Assembly: GCA_040400085.1 (NCBI GenBank)
Contig: JBBAQX010000023.1
Span: forward strand, 3,337-67,336
DNA: 64,000 nt
Source: HNR sp040400085
GTDB lineage: Bacteria; Actinomycetota; Actinomycetes; Actinomycetales; Microbacteriaceae
Reading direction: 5' to 3'
Part shown: piece after piece, positions 54,276 to 63,262 of the stretch
How the letters are laid out: the number at the start of each line of letters is the position of its first letter
How positions within the stretch are numbered: the stretch's first letter is position 1
Position numbers and translations under genes: made by a program
The notes under the pieces: model-generated
Databases searched by the model: none
Told to the model about the DNA's origin: nothing
What the model saw: only the letters and a program-made list of their open reading frames with translations

Positions 54276-55661
54276 TTAGAAACGTCTCGAACGGGGCGAC
54301 ACCACACTGATCGCGCCGGTCTCAGTAAGATCCTTACCAGCGGTTTCGGGCGCAAGGAAAATCGACACGACACCACCGATGAAGCACACCGCGGCCAGCA
54401 TCAGCATGGTCGGCAACAGTCCCAGGTGGACCAAAGAGAGCGGCAACAGGAACGTTCCGATCACAGCACCGACCCGCGATGCCGCGGCCGCGAACCCCAT
54501 ACCTGAGGCGCGAACAGAGGTTGGCAAAACCTCGAGCGGATAGACACCCGGCAGGATACTCATCACGCCATAAAACAGGAGATAGCCGAAGAAACACAGC
54601 ACCGTGATGACGTTTCCGAGGTTCAGCACCTGGTTGAACGCCACCAGTGCAAGAAAGACACCCGTCATGAACATTGGGATGATGAGGATCGGCCTGCGTC
54701 CGACCCGATCGAGCAACAGCCAACCGATTGACGCACCGGCGAGGGCAACACAGGTTCCGAGGAGAGCCGTCGAAAGCGGGTCTTTAAGCCCGATGGTCGT
54801 CAAAACATCGGCTTGAAAGAATTGCAGCGCGAAGTAGGGAAGAACGATACACATCCAGAAAATCGCCGAAAACAGGGTTCGAGAGAGGTATGCCCGACTA
54901 AATAGGATGCTCCACTTGGTTTTCTGCTCGGCCTCACCCTGGAGATCAATGCCGTCGAAGTGGTTACCCATTTTCTCAACGATCTGCTGTGCCTCCTCGT
55001 TTCGCCCCTTCGACAGCAGCCAGCGGGGAGACTCGGGTAGACCGTGCCGCAGCATCAAGATAATCACCGCGGGAACGGCTGGCCCCGCGAGGACGATATT
55101 CCACGCCTGCGGAAAATTCGCCAGGAGCAGGTAGCCGATGAGGAACGAGAGAACGTAGCCAACGTTCCACATCACCTCGAGCAACCCCAGGTAGTGCCCG
55201 CGTTTCTTCGCCCCGACAAACTCAGCCAGTAGGGGCGAACCGATGGCATAATCAGCGCCAACCGCCATCCCCAGCAGTATCCCGAGGGCAAAAACGTGCC
55301 AGGCCTCCGTCACGAAGAACATGGCAACAGAAGATGCGATGAAGATGCACAGGTCGATCATGAACATGATCTTGCGGCCAACGACATCCGTCAGGTACCC
55401 GAGAGTCGGCCCACCAACCACTGTCCCCAGGAGGGTCGCAATACTGATCAGCCCGAGCCACAGCGGGTTATCTGTGATCCCAAGATCGGCGCGGATCGCC
55501 CCGCCAGCGAGGCTCACGGCCAGTGCGGCAAAGACGAAACCGTCTAGGAACATTCCCCCGCCGGTTGCCGCGGTGAGCCGGTTGAGGAACGCTCTACTAT
55601 CGTGCGGAGTCACAGCTTTATTATGCTGTGTTTCCTTTGTTTCGGTGACTGTCGAAGTCAT
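54276..55661 (-). CDS. MFS transporter, sugar-porter-like
   Basis: 461-aa proton-coupled transporter with twelve hydrophobic segments. The loop 2-3 motif GYLTDVVGRKIMF and its repeat LLLDRVGRRP between helices 8 and 9, plus PESPRWLLSKGR after helix 6, are those of the sugar porter/aromatic-acid type. AAAGGA precedes the ATG. It is the last gene of the ADH-Fae-IclR-ALDH operon, so it probably imports the compound that the operon oxidises. Substrate not recognisable. Confidence 0.88.
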   Translation of the reverse strand: MTSTVTETKETQHNKAVTPHDSRAFLNRLTAATGGGMFLDGFVFAALAVSLAGGAIRADLGITDNPLWLGLISIATLLGTVVGGPTLGYLTDVVGRKIMFMIDLCIFIASSVAMFFVTEAWHVFALGILLGMAVGADYAIGSPLLAEFVGAKKRGHYLGLLEVMWNVGYVLSFLIGYLLLANFPQAWNIVLAGPAVPAVIILMLRHGLPESPRWLLSKGRNEEAQQIVEKMGNHFDGIDLQGEAEQKTKWSILFSRAYLSRTLFSAIFWMCIVLPYFALQFFQADVLTTIGLKDPLSTALLGTCVALAGASIGWLLLDRVGRRPILIIPMFMTGVFLALVAFNQVLNLGNVITVLCFFGYLLFYGVMSILPGVYPLEVLPTSVRASGMGFAAAASRVGAVIGTFLLPLSLVHLGLLPTMLMLAAVCFIGGVVSIFLAPETAGKDLTETGAISVVSPRSRRF

Positions 55662-55718
55662 GACGGTATCCTTTCTGCTGGCCTTAAATGGCCTGTGTTG
55701 TCTTCTTTGACGTGGTGT

Positions 55719-57221
55719 TTACACCGAGAGCGCAATATATTTTATTTCCTGATACTCCTCAATCCCGACATGACCCCCCTCGCGCCCCAGACCGGAGGCC
55801 TTTACCCCGCCAAAGGGAGCACCTGGTTCGGAGACCAGCCCACGATTAATCCCGACCATTCCTGCCTCCAGCTTCTCCGCATAGCGAATGGCGGTGGATA
55901 CGTCCCGTGTATAGAGGAAGGCTGCGAGCCCAAACTCGGTGTTATTGGCCTGACGGATCGCATCTTCATCGTCCGTTGCCGCAAAAATAGTGGCGACGGG
56001 TCCAAATATTTCTTCTGTAGCAAGCTCGCTCGATGAGGGGATGCCCGTGATCACGGTCGGCTCATAAAAACTTCCAGCGCGGTCGGGCACCCGCCCACCC
56101 GTTATGACCTGCGCGCCCTGGGCGACCGCGCTGTCCACGAGGTCGCGCACCCGATCACGCTGTTTTTCGTCGATGAGCGGGCCTATGGTGACACCTTCCT
56201 GTGTTCCCTCACCCACGACCAGCTCGGACACACGGATAGCGAGCATCTTCGTAAACTTTTCGATGTGCTCTTCGTGCACAATAAATCGGTTCGCTGCGAC
56301 ACACGATTGCCCACCGTTCCGGAACTTAGCGATCATGGCGCCCTCGACCGCTGCCTCGACATCGGCATCCTGCAAGACGACGAACGGTCCGTTTCCGCCC
56401 AGCTCCATGGAGGACCGCAAAACGTTATCCGCTGCCTGCCGCAGGAGCACAGAGCCTACCCCCGTAGAACCAGTGAAGGATACCTTGCGTAGTCGAGCAT
56501 CGCTCATCACCCTCTCGGAGAGCTTGCTTGCGCTGCGAGTGGTGATGACGCTGATCACACCGGCAGGTACGCCTGCCTCGATCATGACCTCTGCGAAGAG
56601 ATTCATGGTGAGCGGGGTCTGAGCAGCCGGTTTGATGATAACGGTGCAACCAGCGGCGAGCGCAGCGCCGGCCTTGCGGGTACCCATCGCGAGCGGAAAG
56701 TTCCACGGGGTGATCAGCAGGCTGGGCCCAACCGGTTGCCTAGTCGTCATGACACGGAAGTCGCCGTTAGGATTCGACCCGAAGTCTCCATGCAGATGGG
56801 CGGCCTGTTCCGAGAACCAGCGCAGGAACTCGGCACCGTAGGCGACCTCTCCCTTGCTTTCGGGGAGTGGCCGACCCATCTCAGCTGTCAGAATTGCGGC
56901 GAAATCGTCGGCACGGTTAATGAGTAAGTCGAAGGCTCTTCGCAGAATGTTTGATCGTTCACGAGGGGATGTTGCGGCCCATGATCCCTGCGTCTCCGAG
57001 GCAGCTGCGAGGGCACGGATTCCGTCATCGGGGGAACCGTCAGCAATCTCGGCGAGTGTCTCCCCCGTTGCTGGGTTGAGAACGGGAAATGTACGCCCGT
57101 CTGAGGCTGCCTGCCACTGTCCGCCGATCAGCAGACCGGTGGGTACCCGCACCCCGGCTACTATCGCGTGAAGCTTTTCGGTGTGTGGTTTTTCTGTGAG
57201 TACCTCTGTTAGCGAAGTCAT
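55719..57221 (-). CDS. NAD(P)-dependent aldehyde dehydrogenase, succinate-semialdehyde type
   Basis: 500-aa enzyme oxidising an aldehyde to its acid. Seen are LITPWNFPLAMGTRKAGAAL, the general base in MELGGNGPF, the nucleophile Cys307 in GQSCVAANR, and IFGPVATIF; the overall pattern is closest to GabD-like enzymes. The first 20 residues are longer than usual. The ATG overlaps the IclR stop (ATGA) with AAGGGA upstream. In this operon the aldehyde would come from the zinc alcohol dehydrogenase. The real substrate is unknown. Confidence 0.9.
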   Translation of the reverse strand: MTSLTEVLTEKPHTEKLHAIVAGVRVPTGLLIGGQWQAASDGRTFPVLNPATGETLAEIADGSPDDGIRALAAASETQGSWAATSPRERSNILRRAFDLLINRADDFAAILTAEMGRPLPESKGEVAYGAEFLRWFSEQAAHLHGDFGSNPNGDFRVMTTRQPVGPSLLITPWNFPLAMGTRKAGAALAAGCTVIIKPAAQTPLTMNLFAEVMIEAGVPAGVISVITTRSASKLSERVMSDARLRKVSFTGSTGVGSVLLRQAADNVLRSSMELGGNGPFVVLQDADVEAAVEGAMIAKFRNGGQSCVAANRFIVHEEHIEKFTKMLAIRVSELVVGEGTQEGVTIGPLIDEKQRDRVRDLVDSAVAQGAQVITGGRVPDRAGSFYEPTVITGIPSSSELATEEIFGPVATIFAATDDEDAIRQANNTEFGLAAFLYTRDVSTAIRYAEKLEAGMVGINRGLVSEPGAPFGGVKASGLGREGGHVGIEEYQEIKYIALSV

Positions 57222-58033
57222 ACAATTCCCTTCTGAAGATTTTCTATTTTTTCGACACGGTCAAGGTTTGTGCGGTGGTTGGCAACCGGTACCTGCGCAG
57301 CTAGCGACTGCCCGATTTTTTCTGCGAGATGCAGGATGCGAGCCCCCCGGTATTTCTCCTGAGCTTCTTCCGGTTTTCCCTGAGGTGTGCAGAGCGTCAC
57401 GGAGGCAACGGCATCCCCCCTTCTTGTGAGAATGGGGGCGGCAACGCACGAGAGATTCTCGGAGGATTCTTCCCGCTCCCACGCCCACCCCACCGCCGCA
57501 AAGTGCGAAAGTTGCTGGCGGAACGCAGACGGGTCGGTGATTGTCCGCGGACCGGTTCGGGGAAGGCCAGCCGCGACGACATCATCCACTATTTCGTCGC
57601 TGCTATGCGCCAGCAAGATCTTGCCTGCGGCAGTGGCATGCGCGGGTAGCTTACGGCCGACGCTAGTGATGAGCCGCACGGGGTTGGTGCTGTCGACACA
57701 GGCGATGAAGGTCACTACCGTGTGGTCAAGCACCGCAAGCTGAACAGTATCTTCTATCCCGATCTGGCGCACGATCCTGTAAAACTGCGTGATCAGATCG
57801 GCCTTGCTCCATACTGGCGGCTGGGGCCGTCTCCATTCGCCGAGCCGATACCCGTTATTCGTCGCTCGTACGGCTCCCGCCTCGACCAACGAGTTGAGCA
57901 GCCTATACGTGCTCGACTTGGGGAGCCCCGAGCGCTGAGCGATTGTGCTCAGCCGGAGCGCCTCGCGGGAGTCATTCAGGCAATTCATGATCGTGAATGC
58001 CTGAATGACAGCGGGGGAACGCGAGACGTCCAC
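57218..58033 (-). CDS. IclR family transcriptional regulator
   Basis: 271-aa regulator: winged HTH at residues 8-70 (LRLSTIAQRSGLPKSSTYRLLNSL) and the IclR effector domain (GRKLPAHATAAGKILLA, NLSCVAAPIL). The GTG start lies 2 nt after the Fae stop, with AGGA touching it, so re-initiation by the terminating ribosome is likely. It is embedded in the operon it presumably controls. The inducer is probably an aldehyde, alcohol or acid intermediate of the pathway. Confidence 0.9.
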   Translation of the reverse strand: MDVSRSPAVIQAFTIMNCLNDSREALRLSTIAQRSGLPKSSTYRLLNSLVEAGAVRATNNGYRLGEWRRPQPPVWSKADLITQFYRIVRQIGIEDTVQLAVLDHTVVTFIACVDSTNPVRLITSVGRKLPAHATAAGKILLAHSSDEIVDDVVAAGLPRTGPRTITDPSAFRQQLSHFAAVGWAWEREESSENLSCVAAPILTRRGDAVASVTLCTPQGKPEEAQEKYRGARILHLAEKIGQSLAAQVPVANHRTNLDRVEKIENLQKGIV

Positions 58034-58035
58034 TC

Positions 58036-58650
58036 CTATTGGTCCTTGATTTCAGAAGAAGATCGATCCTTAATCTCGGACACAGGTTGATCCTTGATTT
58101 CCGAGGAGGAAATGCTGGTAGCCCGCGGGTCGTAAAACGGATTGTGGATGTTGTCGATGGCTGACACGTTTTCCGAGGCCAGGTGCAACCCCAATACCGC
58201 GTTGCGCAGGGCCTCGAACGTGGACTTCTCGTTGTTGCGAAACACGGCATCCGCGTCATCGGCAGCTGGGTTCACCCATACGGCGCAGATCAGGAGCGCG
58301 TCATCAGCGGCATCCGCGGAGAAAAGCCCCTCATCAATTGCACGGGTTACACCCCGGGCGATACCGGCCTGGGCTGGTCCCCACAGGAGTAGTCCATGCT
58401 CATCGTCCTGGATCGCGGCCTTGGTTACGATGACCGTTGCCGGCTTGATCGGCCTATTGGGCTCGAGCACGCCCATAAAGGGCCCATGACCGAGCCTCGG
58501 CGTGCCTAATGCGATAGACCAGGCATTTCCGAGGGCCTCGTTCGAGCCGAGCATAACGTTGATATGCGCCGCGTTTGCACCCGGCTCGACGAAAGATTCG
58601 CCGACCCGAATGGTTCCGTCGTTTATATTGACCTCGTTGATATTAACCAT
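58036..58650 (-). CDS. Formaldehyde-activating enzyme (Fae)-like protein with repeat tail
   Basis: 204-aa protein. Residues 14-175 match the Fae family: VGESFVEPGANAAHINVMLG with the conserved His29, GHGPFMGVLEPNRPIKPATVIVTKAAI, and LLLWGPAQAGIARGVTRAIDEGL. True Fae condenses formaldehyde with tetrahydromethanopterin in methylotrophs. Whether this actinobacterium makes that cofactor is unknown, so a related aldehyde-binding role is equally possible. The C-terminus ends in three SEIKDQ/R-type octapeptides from 24-bp repeats, and the N-terminus starts with two 15-bp repeats (VNINE, VNIND). AGGAG precedes the ATG at 58650. Confidence 0.85.
   Translation of the reverse strand: MVNINEVNINDGTIRVGESFVEPGANAAHINVMLGSNEALGNAWSIALGTPRLGHGPFMGVLEPNRPIKPATVIVTKAAIQDDEHGLLLWGPAQAGIARGVTRAIDEGLFSADAADDALLICAVWVNPAADDADAVFRNNEKSTFEALRNAVLGLHLASENVSAIDNIHNPFYDPRATSISSSEIKDQPVSEIKDRSSSEIKDQ
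58040..58111. repeat. 24-bp tandem array encoding the Fae-like C-terminus
   Basis: Three 24-bp copies (starts 58040, 58064, 58088), each encoding an SSSEIKDQ-like octapeptide on the minus strand, ending at the stop codon. Copies have drifted at several bases, mostly silent. Confidence 0.88.
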
Positions 58651-58687
58651 GATTTTTCTCCTGAGAATGATGGGCATGCAGCGAAAA

Positions 58688-59791
58688 TTACGCCATGATG
58701 ATGACACCGCGGTTGAGCTTGCCCGCGAGCAAATCATCGAACGCCTCATTGATCTGCTGGAGTTCATACCGTTTGGTGATGAGCTTGTCAAGAGGCATCC
58801 GTCCCTCGCGATACAGATCAAGGATGATCGAGATATCGCGCACCGGCTGTGACGAGCCGTAGAGACTACCAGTAATAATTTTCTCGTGCCTCACCAGGTC
58901 AGCGCCGGGTACGGATGGCCGTGCGTCAGGTCCGGGAACTCCGACGCACACAATGGTGCCTCCTCGAACCGTCGACGCAAACGCGGTATCCAGGATACCG
59001 GGAACTCCAACCGCATCGATAGCGAAGTCTGCCCCGAACCCATCGGTGAGTTCTAGCACCTGCTCCACAACATCAGTCGCAGAGTCGATAACGTGGGTCG
59101 CGCCAAAACCGAACGCCTCGGCTCGCTTCTCAGCGATAGGATCCGCCACGATAATGCGGGCGGCTCCGGCGACCTTCGCGCCCATAACGGCACTCAGCCC
59201 GACTCCTCCGGCCCCGAATATCAACACCGTGCTGCCAGGTGTGACCCGGGCACGGTTAACCGCGGCTCCGTATCCGGTGAGCACGGCGCATCCCACCAGC
59301 GATGCAACATCGAATGGGATGTCCTTGTCGATCTTGATCGCGCTGGCCGCCGGTACGACAGTAGCGGCGGCGAAGGTTGACAGGAACGAGTAGTGAAAGA
59401 CAGGTACGCCATTGTGGCTGAGCCTGCTGGTTCCGTCCAGGAGGGTACCCTCCAGGAGATACGGCGTGGCCTCCGTACACAGGACGGGACGGCCGGACGA
59501 ACAGTGACGGCAACGGCCACAATTGGGCATCCACGAGAGCGCCACATGGTCGCCGGGAGCGACGTTAGTCACGCCAGCACCAACCGAGAGCACGATGCCA
59601 GCTCCCTCATGGCCCAGCACGGTCGGAACGGGGGACGGAATTCGGCCGCTCCGTGTATGCGCATCGGAGGCGCAGATCCCTGTTGCTCGGATTTGGATAC
59701 ACACCTCACCTGCCGCCGGTTCGTTCAGGGTGAGCTCGGTGACCGCAAAAGGGTCTCCCGTATTTTCCAGCAACGCTGCTGACATCTGCAT
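58688..59791 (-). CDS. Zinc-dependent alcohol dehydrogenase, class III-like MDR
   Basis: 367-aa NAD(P)-dependent dehydrogenase. Catalytic zinc ligands are Cys40 in ATGICASD and His61 in GHEGAGIV. The structural zinc lobe is complete (Cys91, 94, 97, 105 in NCGRCRHCSSGRPVLC), and the dinucleotide loop is GAGGVG. AAAGGA precedes the ATG at 59791; longer frames lack a Shine-Dalgarno. First gene of the operon. It should oxidise an alcohol, or an aldehyde adduct as class III enzymes do, feeding the Fae-like protein and the aldehyde dehydrogenase. Confidence 0.92.
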   Translation of the reverse strand: MQMSAALLENTGDPFAVTELTLNEPAAGEVCIQIRATGICASDAHTRSGRIPSPVPTVLGHEGAGIVLSVGAGVTNVAPGDHVALSWMPNCGRCRHCSSGRPVLCTEATPYLLEGTLLDGTSRLSHNGVPVFHYSFLSTFAAATVVPAASAIKIDKDIPFDVASLVGCAVLTGYGAAVNRARVTPGSTVLIFGAGGVGLSAVMGAKVAGAARIIVADPIAEKRAEAFGFGATHVIDSATDVVEQVLELTDGFGADFAIDAVGVPGILDTAFASTVRGGTIVCVGVPGPDARPSVPGADLVRHEKIITGSLYGSSQPVRDISIILDLYREGRMPLDKLITKRYELQQINEAFDDLLAGKLNRGVIIMA

Positions 59792-59821
59792 TCCGCCGTA
59801 TCCTTTCATCAAAAGCGAAAC

Positions 59822-59839
59822 GAAACTCACGGGCGTTTC
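59822..59839. promoter_or_regulatory. Candidate operator upstream of the ADH gene
   Basis: GAAAC at 59822-59826 faces GTTTC at 59835-59839 across 8 bp. Further GAAAC copies lie nearby. Possible IclR site by position; weak. Confidence 0.3.
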
Positions 59840-59994
59840 ACCCGCGGTACGTCTAGCCAAAAATTACTGCGAAACGATACGGACAGCCAAGATACTCAGG
59901 CTTTTTGTTCCGCGGGCAGAACGCGGGGTCGTGAACGGATGATGCTAGGGATTGAAAGAGTCAAGCGCGTGGATGGCCCGCCACAATTGTTTGG

Positions 59995-60432
59995 CTACCG
60001 ATGTAGCTCGAACCGATCTATCGCGGTCCTTGGATTGGTAAGAGACGACAGATACTTGGGGTTTTCTTGGGCAATACGAAGCATCAGAGCAACTACGAAG
60101 ACGTCTGACCCCCATGCCAGTCCGGAGGTCCAGATTGGACGGGTATCCGTGAAAGTAATCTTTACACCAGAAAATCCCAACCGTTTTGTCGTCGAGATGT
60201 CTTGGACGTGGCTCCACGCGCAAAAATACTGTTTCGTGCCACGCCTGAGGGTGAGCCCCTTATTCGTGACCCTAAGCCCCAAGGTCAACGAAAAGGTCAG
60301 TATTGCTCGTAATGTCAGCAGCAACTCGACACTCAGAGCAATTCCCCCGAACCACAGCGGGACCACAACAGAACCACAACAGAACCACAACAGGATTCCG
60401 TGGAGGAAGAACCGGGCTAAATAAGACTGCAT
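59995..60432 (-). CDS. Hypothetical membrane protein, PH-domain-like
   Basis: 145-aa frame not assigned to a named family. Two hydrophobic stretches (residues 5-30 and 33-50) are followed by a segment resembling bacterial PH-like domains: RVTNKGLTLRRGTKQYFCAW, then VQDISTTKRLGFSGVKITF. Part of the first helix is encoded by 11-bp tandem repeats. No clear Shine-Dalgarno; the start is uncertain. It stands alone between the ADH promoter region and the SDR gene. Confidence 0.5.
   Translation of the reverse strand: MQSYLARFFLHGILLWFCCGSVVVPLWFGGIALSVELLLTLRAILTFSLTLGLRVTNKGLTLRRGTKQYFCAWSHVQDISTTKRLGFSGVKITFTDTRPIWTSGLAWGSDVFVVALMLRIAQENPKYLSSLTNPRTAIDRFELHR
60351..60394. repeat. 11-bp tandem array in the PH-like gene
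   Basis: Four copies of ACCACAACAGA; the first is diverged and the other three are nearly identical. An 11-bp unit cycles through all reading frames, so unit loss or gain would shift the frame. Confidence 0.85.
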
Positions 60433-60665
60433 TCGCGAGGAATAGACCGCCGCTAACGGAGAGCAGTGTCACCTAGGGGAGTAACAAAATTTTCAGGAGG
60501 TTCCAACGGGATCTGAGGCGAAGTTGCGACGCCTTGGTCACGAATCTCACGCTCACCGGGGATGAAATCCATGACCATACAAAAACGAGCAAAGTAACCA
60601 CTCACAAGCAGAGAAGCTCGACAACCGAACTCCGCGACCTCTGATGTCTTTTGACAAACTGACGC

Positions 60666-61505
60666 CTATCTGACGTTGAACCCGCCATTGCTGTAAAGAA
60701 CCTGACCGTTAACCCAGGATCCAGCTTCGGAAAAGAGAAACCGTACCAGGTTGGAAGTGTCTTCGGGAGTCCCGAGCATACCGGTAGGAGTGGCGTTTCT
60801 GAGGGAATCTCGCGTGGCATCATCCATCCATCCCGTGTCAATCGGGCCGGGATTGATAACATTGGAGCGTATCCCGAGTTCGGCAAGTTCACGCGCTGAG
60901 CTTACGACGATTCGATCTAACGCACCTTTGCTCGCCCCATAGGGCAGATTGTGAGTCGTGTGATCACTTGTAAGCGCAACGATACGTCCCCCAACCGACT
61001 CAACCTCGGTTCTCGCGGGAAGTTGCTCAGCAAACGCCTTGATCAGCAACCAGGTCGCTCTCGCATTCACCGCGAAGTGCCTGTCCCAGCTTTCGACTGT
61101 TGTACTGAGGATCGACGAATCTACCGACTCGCAGTGAGAGATCACGAGCCCCGTCACAGGCCCAAGAACGGATGCCCGTTTCAAGAGGGCGTCCGGGGTT
61201 GTCGGATCACTGAGATCACCGGGAACGAGGCTTACACGTGCGCCGAGGGCGCGGCACTCCCCGGCAACCGACTCAGGGTCATCAGCGCCCATCGGTAGGC
61301 TGAGTCTTGTGTCGTAGGGATTCCAATAATTTAGGACGAGGTCCCATCCGTCCTGTGCAAGTCCGACGGCCAGCGACGCGCCTATAGAACGACGCCGACC
61401 AACGCCGGTAATGACGGCGACTTTCGGAGCTGTGCTGTTCGAAACTGCGCCCTTAGGAACTGTGTTGTTCGGAACTACGCCCTTCGGAGCTGCTGAGTGG
61501 ATCAT
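60666..61505 (-). CDS. SDR family oxidoreductase
   Basis: 279-aa NAD(P)-dependent short-chain dehydrogenase. After an unusual Pro/Asn/Ser-rich N-terminus of about 27 residues come VAVITGVGRRRSIGASLA (cofactor loop), VPGDLSDPTTP, NARATW, a catalytic Ser in ALTSDHTTHN and YGASKGALDR with the Tyr/Lys pair, and NPGPIDTGWM. Most like 3-oxoacyl-ACP-reductase-type SDRs. The N-terminal extension is made of a 30-bp repeat. Substrate unknown. Confidence 0.88.
   Translation of the reverse strand: MIHSAAPKGVVPNNTVPKGAVSNSTAPKVAVITGVGRRRSIGASLAVGLAQDGWDLVLNYWNPYDTRLSLPMGADDPESVAGECRALGARVSLVPGDLSDPTTPDALLKRASVLGPVTGLVISHCESVDSSILSTTVESWDRHFAVNARATWLLIKAFAEQLPARTEVESVGGRIVALTSDHTTHNLPYGASKGALDRIVVSSARELAELGIRSNVINPGPIDTGWMDDATRDSLRNATPTGMLGTPEDTSNLVRFLFSEAGSWVNGQVLYSNGGFNVR
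61426..61495. repeat. 30-bp tandem repeat encoding the SDR N-terminus
   Basis: Two full 30-bp copies (61426-61455 and 61456-61485) and a partial third, about 80% alike, in frame. They encode PKGVVPNNTV and PKGAVSNSTA on the minus strand. Confidence 0.85.
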
Positions 61506-61574
61506 CCGTCCACTCTAGCGATAGATGAGACCCACGGGCTCGATTAGCCTGATGTTTGATGTTTGATGCGCGGA

Positions 61575-61613
61575 GCCAGCGGCGATCATGAGCTGAGCAT
61601 GATCACCACTGGC
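61575..61613 (-). terminator. Hairpin downstream of guaB
   Basis: GATCATG and CATGATC pair around a 7-nt loop, and GCCAG / CTGGC extend the stem with small bulges. It lies 15 nt past the guaB stop. Immediately upstream in plus-strand terms is a small TGATGTT repeat (61550-61568). Confidence 0.6.
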
Positions 61614-61627
61614 CCCGGGTCGATCAG

Positions 61628-63130
61628 CTAGTGACGATAGTTCGGCGCCTCCACGACCATCTGTACATCGTGAGGGTGCGATTCCTTGAGACCGGCGGCG
61701 GTAATTCGCACAAACTTTCCGCGAGTCTTCAGGTCTTCCACGGTACGTGCACCCACGTAGAACATTGACTGGCGCAGGCCCCCCATAAGCTGGTAGGCGA
61801 CGGCTGAAACGGGTCCGCGATACGGAACCTGCCCCTCGATTCCTTCAGGGATGAGTTTCTCATCGCTCGGGACATCCGCCTGGAAGTAACGGTCCTTGGA
61901 GTAGGAGGTTCGTTCTCCGCGTGTTTGAAGTGCGCCGAGCGATCCCATCCCGCGATAGCTCTTGTACTGCTTACCCCCGACAAAGACCAGGTCTCCGGGA
62001 CTCTCATCGGTGCCGGCAAGGAGGGAGCCGACCATGACGGCGTCCGCACCGGCCACGAGGGCCTTTGCGATATCGCCGGAGTATTGCAGCCCACCATCCG
62101 CAATCACAGGGACGCCTGCTGGACGGGCAGCAAGTGAGGCCTGGTAGACCGCGGTGACCTGAGGTACGCCGACACCCGCGATGATTCGGGTCGTGCAAAT
62201 CGAGCCGGGACCGACCCCGACCTTCACTGCATCCGCACCAGCATCGACCATGGACTGGGCGCCCGCGCGCGTCGCGACGTTGCCACCCATCACGTCCACG
62301 TGCGCAAATGCGGGATCGGCCTTCAGCTTCGCAATGATGTCGAGCACGCCGCGGCTGTCACCGTTTGCCGTGTCTACGACGAGCAGATCAACGCCAGCGT
62401 CAAGCAGGGTTGTCGCCCGCTGCCAGGCGTCACCGAAGAATCCGATGGCTGCTCCGACACGCAGGCGACCGGAATCGTCCTTCGTAGCATCCGGATACTT
62501 CTCGGTCTTGTCGAAATCCTTGACCGTCATGAGGCCCATGAGCTTGCCATCGGCATCCACCAGCGGAAGTTTCTCGATCTTGTGCTTACCCAGAAGCTCG
62601 ATGGCTTCTTCGGGTGTGGTACCGACGCGCGCCGTCACCAGCGGGGTGGAGGTCATCACGTCGCGCACGCGGGCGGTGGTCTTCTCGACCTGATCCACGA
62701 AACGCATGTCTCTGTTAGTGATGATTCCCACGAGGATGCCCTTGTTATCAACAACAGGCAGCCCGCTCACCCGGTACTCGCCACACAGGGCGTCGACCTC
62801 GGCCACAGTGGCATCGGGGGTCGTGGTGACGGGGTTGGTGATCATCCCGGACTCGCTGCGCTTGACCCGATCGACCTGTTCGGCCTGATCCTGAATAGAG
62901 AGGTTTCGATGGAGGATGCCGATCCCACCCTGCCTGGCCATCGACACAGCCATCCGTGATTCGGTCACGGTGTCCATTGCTGCGGAGAGAAGGGGTGTTG
63001 CCACCTTGATCCGCTTGCTGATGTATGAGGAGGTGTCGGCCTCACTCGGGATAACGTCGGTGTGCGCTGGTAAAAGCAGCACGTCGTCGTATGTTAGTCC
63101 TGTGAATCCAAACGGATCGTGCTGATCCAT
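61628..63130 (-). CDS. guaB: IMP dehydrogenase
   Basis: Rate-limiting step of guanine nucleotide synthesis, oxidising IMP to XMP with NAD+. 500 aa: GLTYDDVLLLPAHTDV at the start, two CBS domains at about 100-215 (SGLPVVDNKGILVGIITNRD; KLPLVDADGKLMGLMTVKD), the active-site Cys312 in GSICTTR, then ADGGLQYSGDIAKAL and the flap region. AAGAGG precedes the ATG at 63130; an open frame 15 codons further upstream has no support. Its XMP feeds GuaA, encoded 14 kb away. Confidence 0.97.
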   Translation of the reverse strand: MDQHDPFGFTGLTYDDVLLLPAHTDVIPSEADTSSYISKRIKVATPLLSAAMDTVTESRMAVSMARQGGIGILHRNLSIQDQAEQVDRVKRSESGMITNPVTTTPDATVAEVDALCGEYRVSGLPVVDNKGILVGIITNRDMRFVDQVEKTTARVRDVMTSTPLVTARVGTTPEEAIELLGKHKIEKLPLVDADGKLMGLMTVKDFDKTEKYPDATKDDSGRLRVGAAIGFFGDAWQRATTLLDAGVDLLVVDTANGDSRGVLDIIAKLKADPAFAHVDVMGGNVATRAGAQSMVDAGADAVKVGVGPGSICTTRIIAGVGVPQVTAVYQASLAARPAGVPVIADGGLQYSGDIAKALVAGADAVMVGSLLAGTDESPGDLVFVGGKQYKSYRGMGSLGALQTRGERTSYSKDRYFQADVPSDEKLIPEGIEGQVPYRGPVSAVAYQLMGGLRQSMFYVGARTVEDLKTRGKFVRITAAGLKESHPHDVQMVVEAPNYRH

Positions 63131-63262
63131 CACACCTCTTTCGGTCGATTGAATAAATATCGCCGTCAACACCAAGAAATTGGTGCGCCGTGTATCAATC
63201 GTAAACGACTTTTGGAATTAGTTCTTGCTCGGTTCCTGAGCGCACGGGGTTGCACTCGGATC

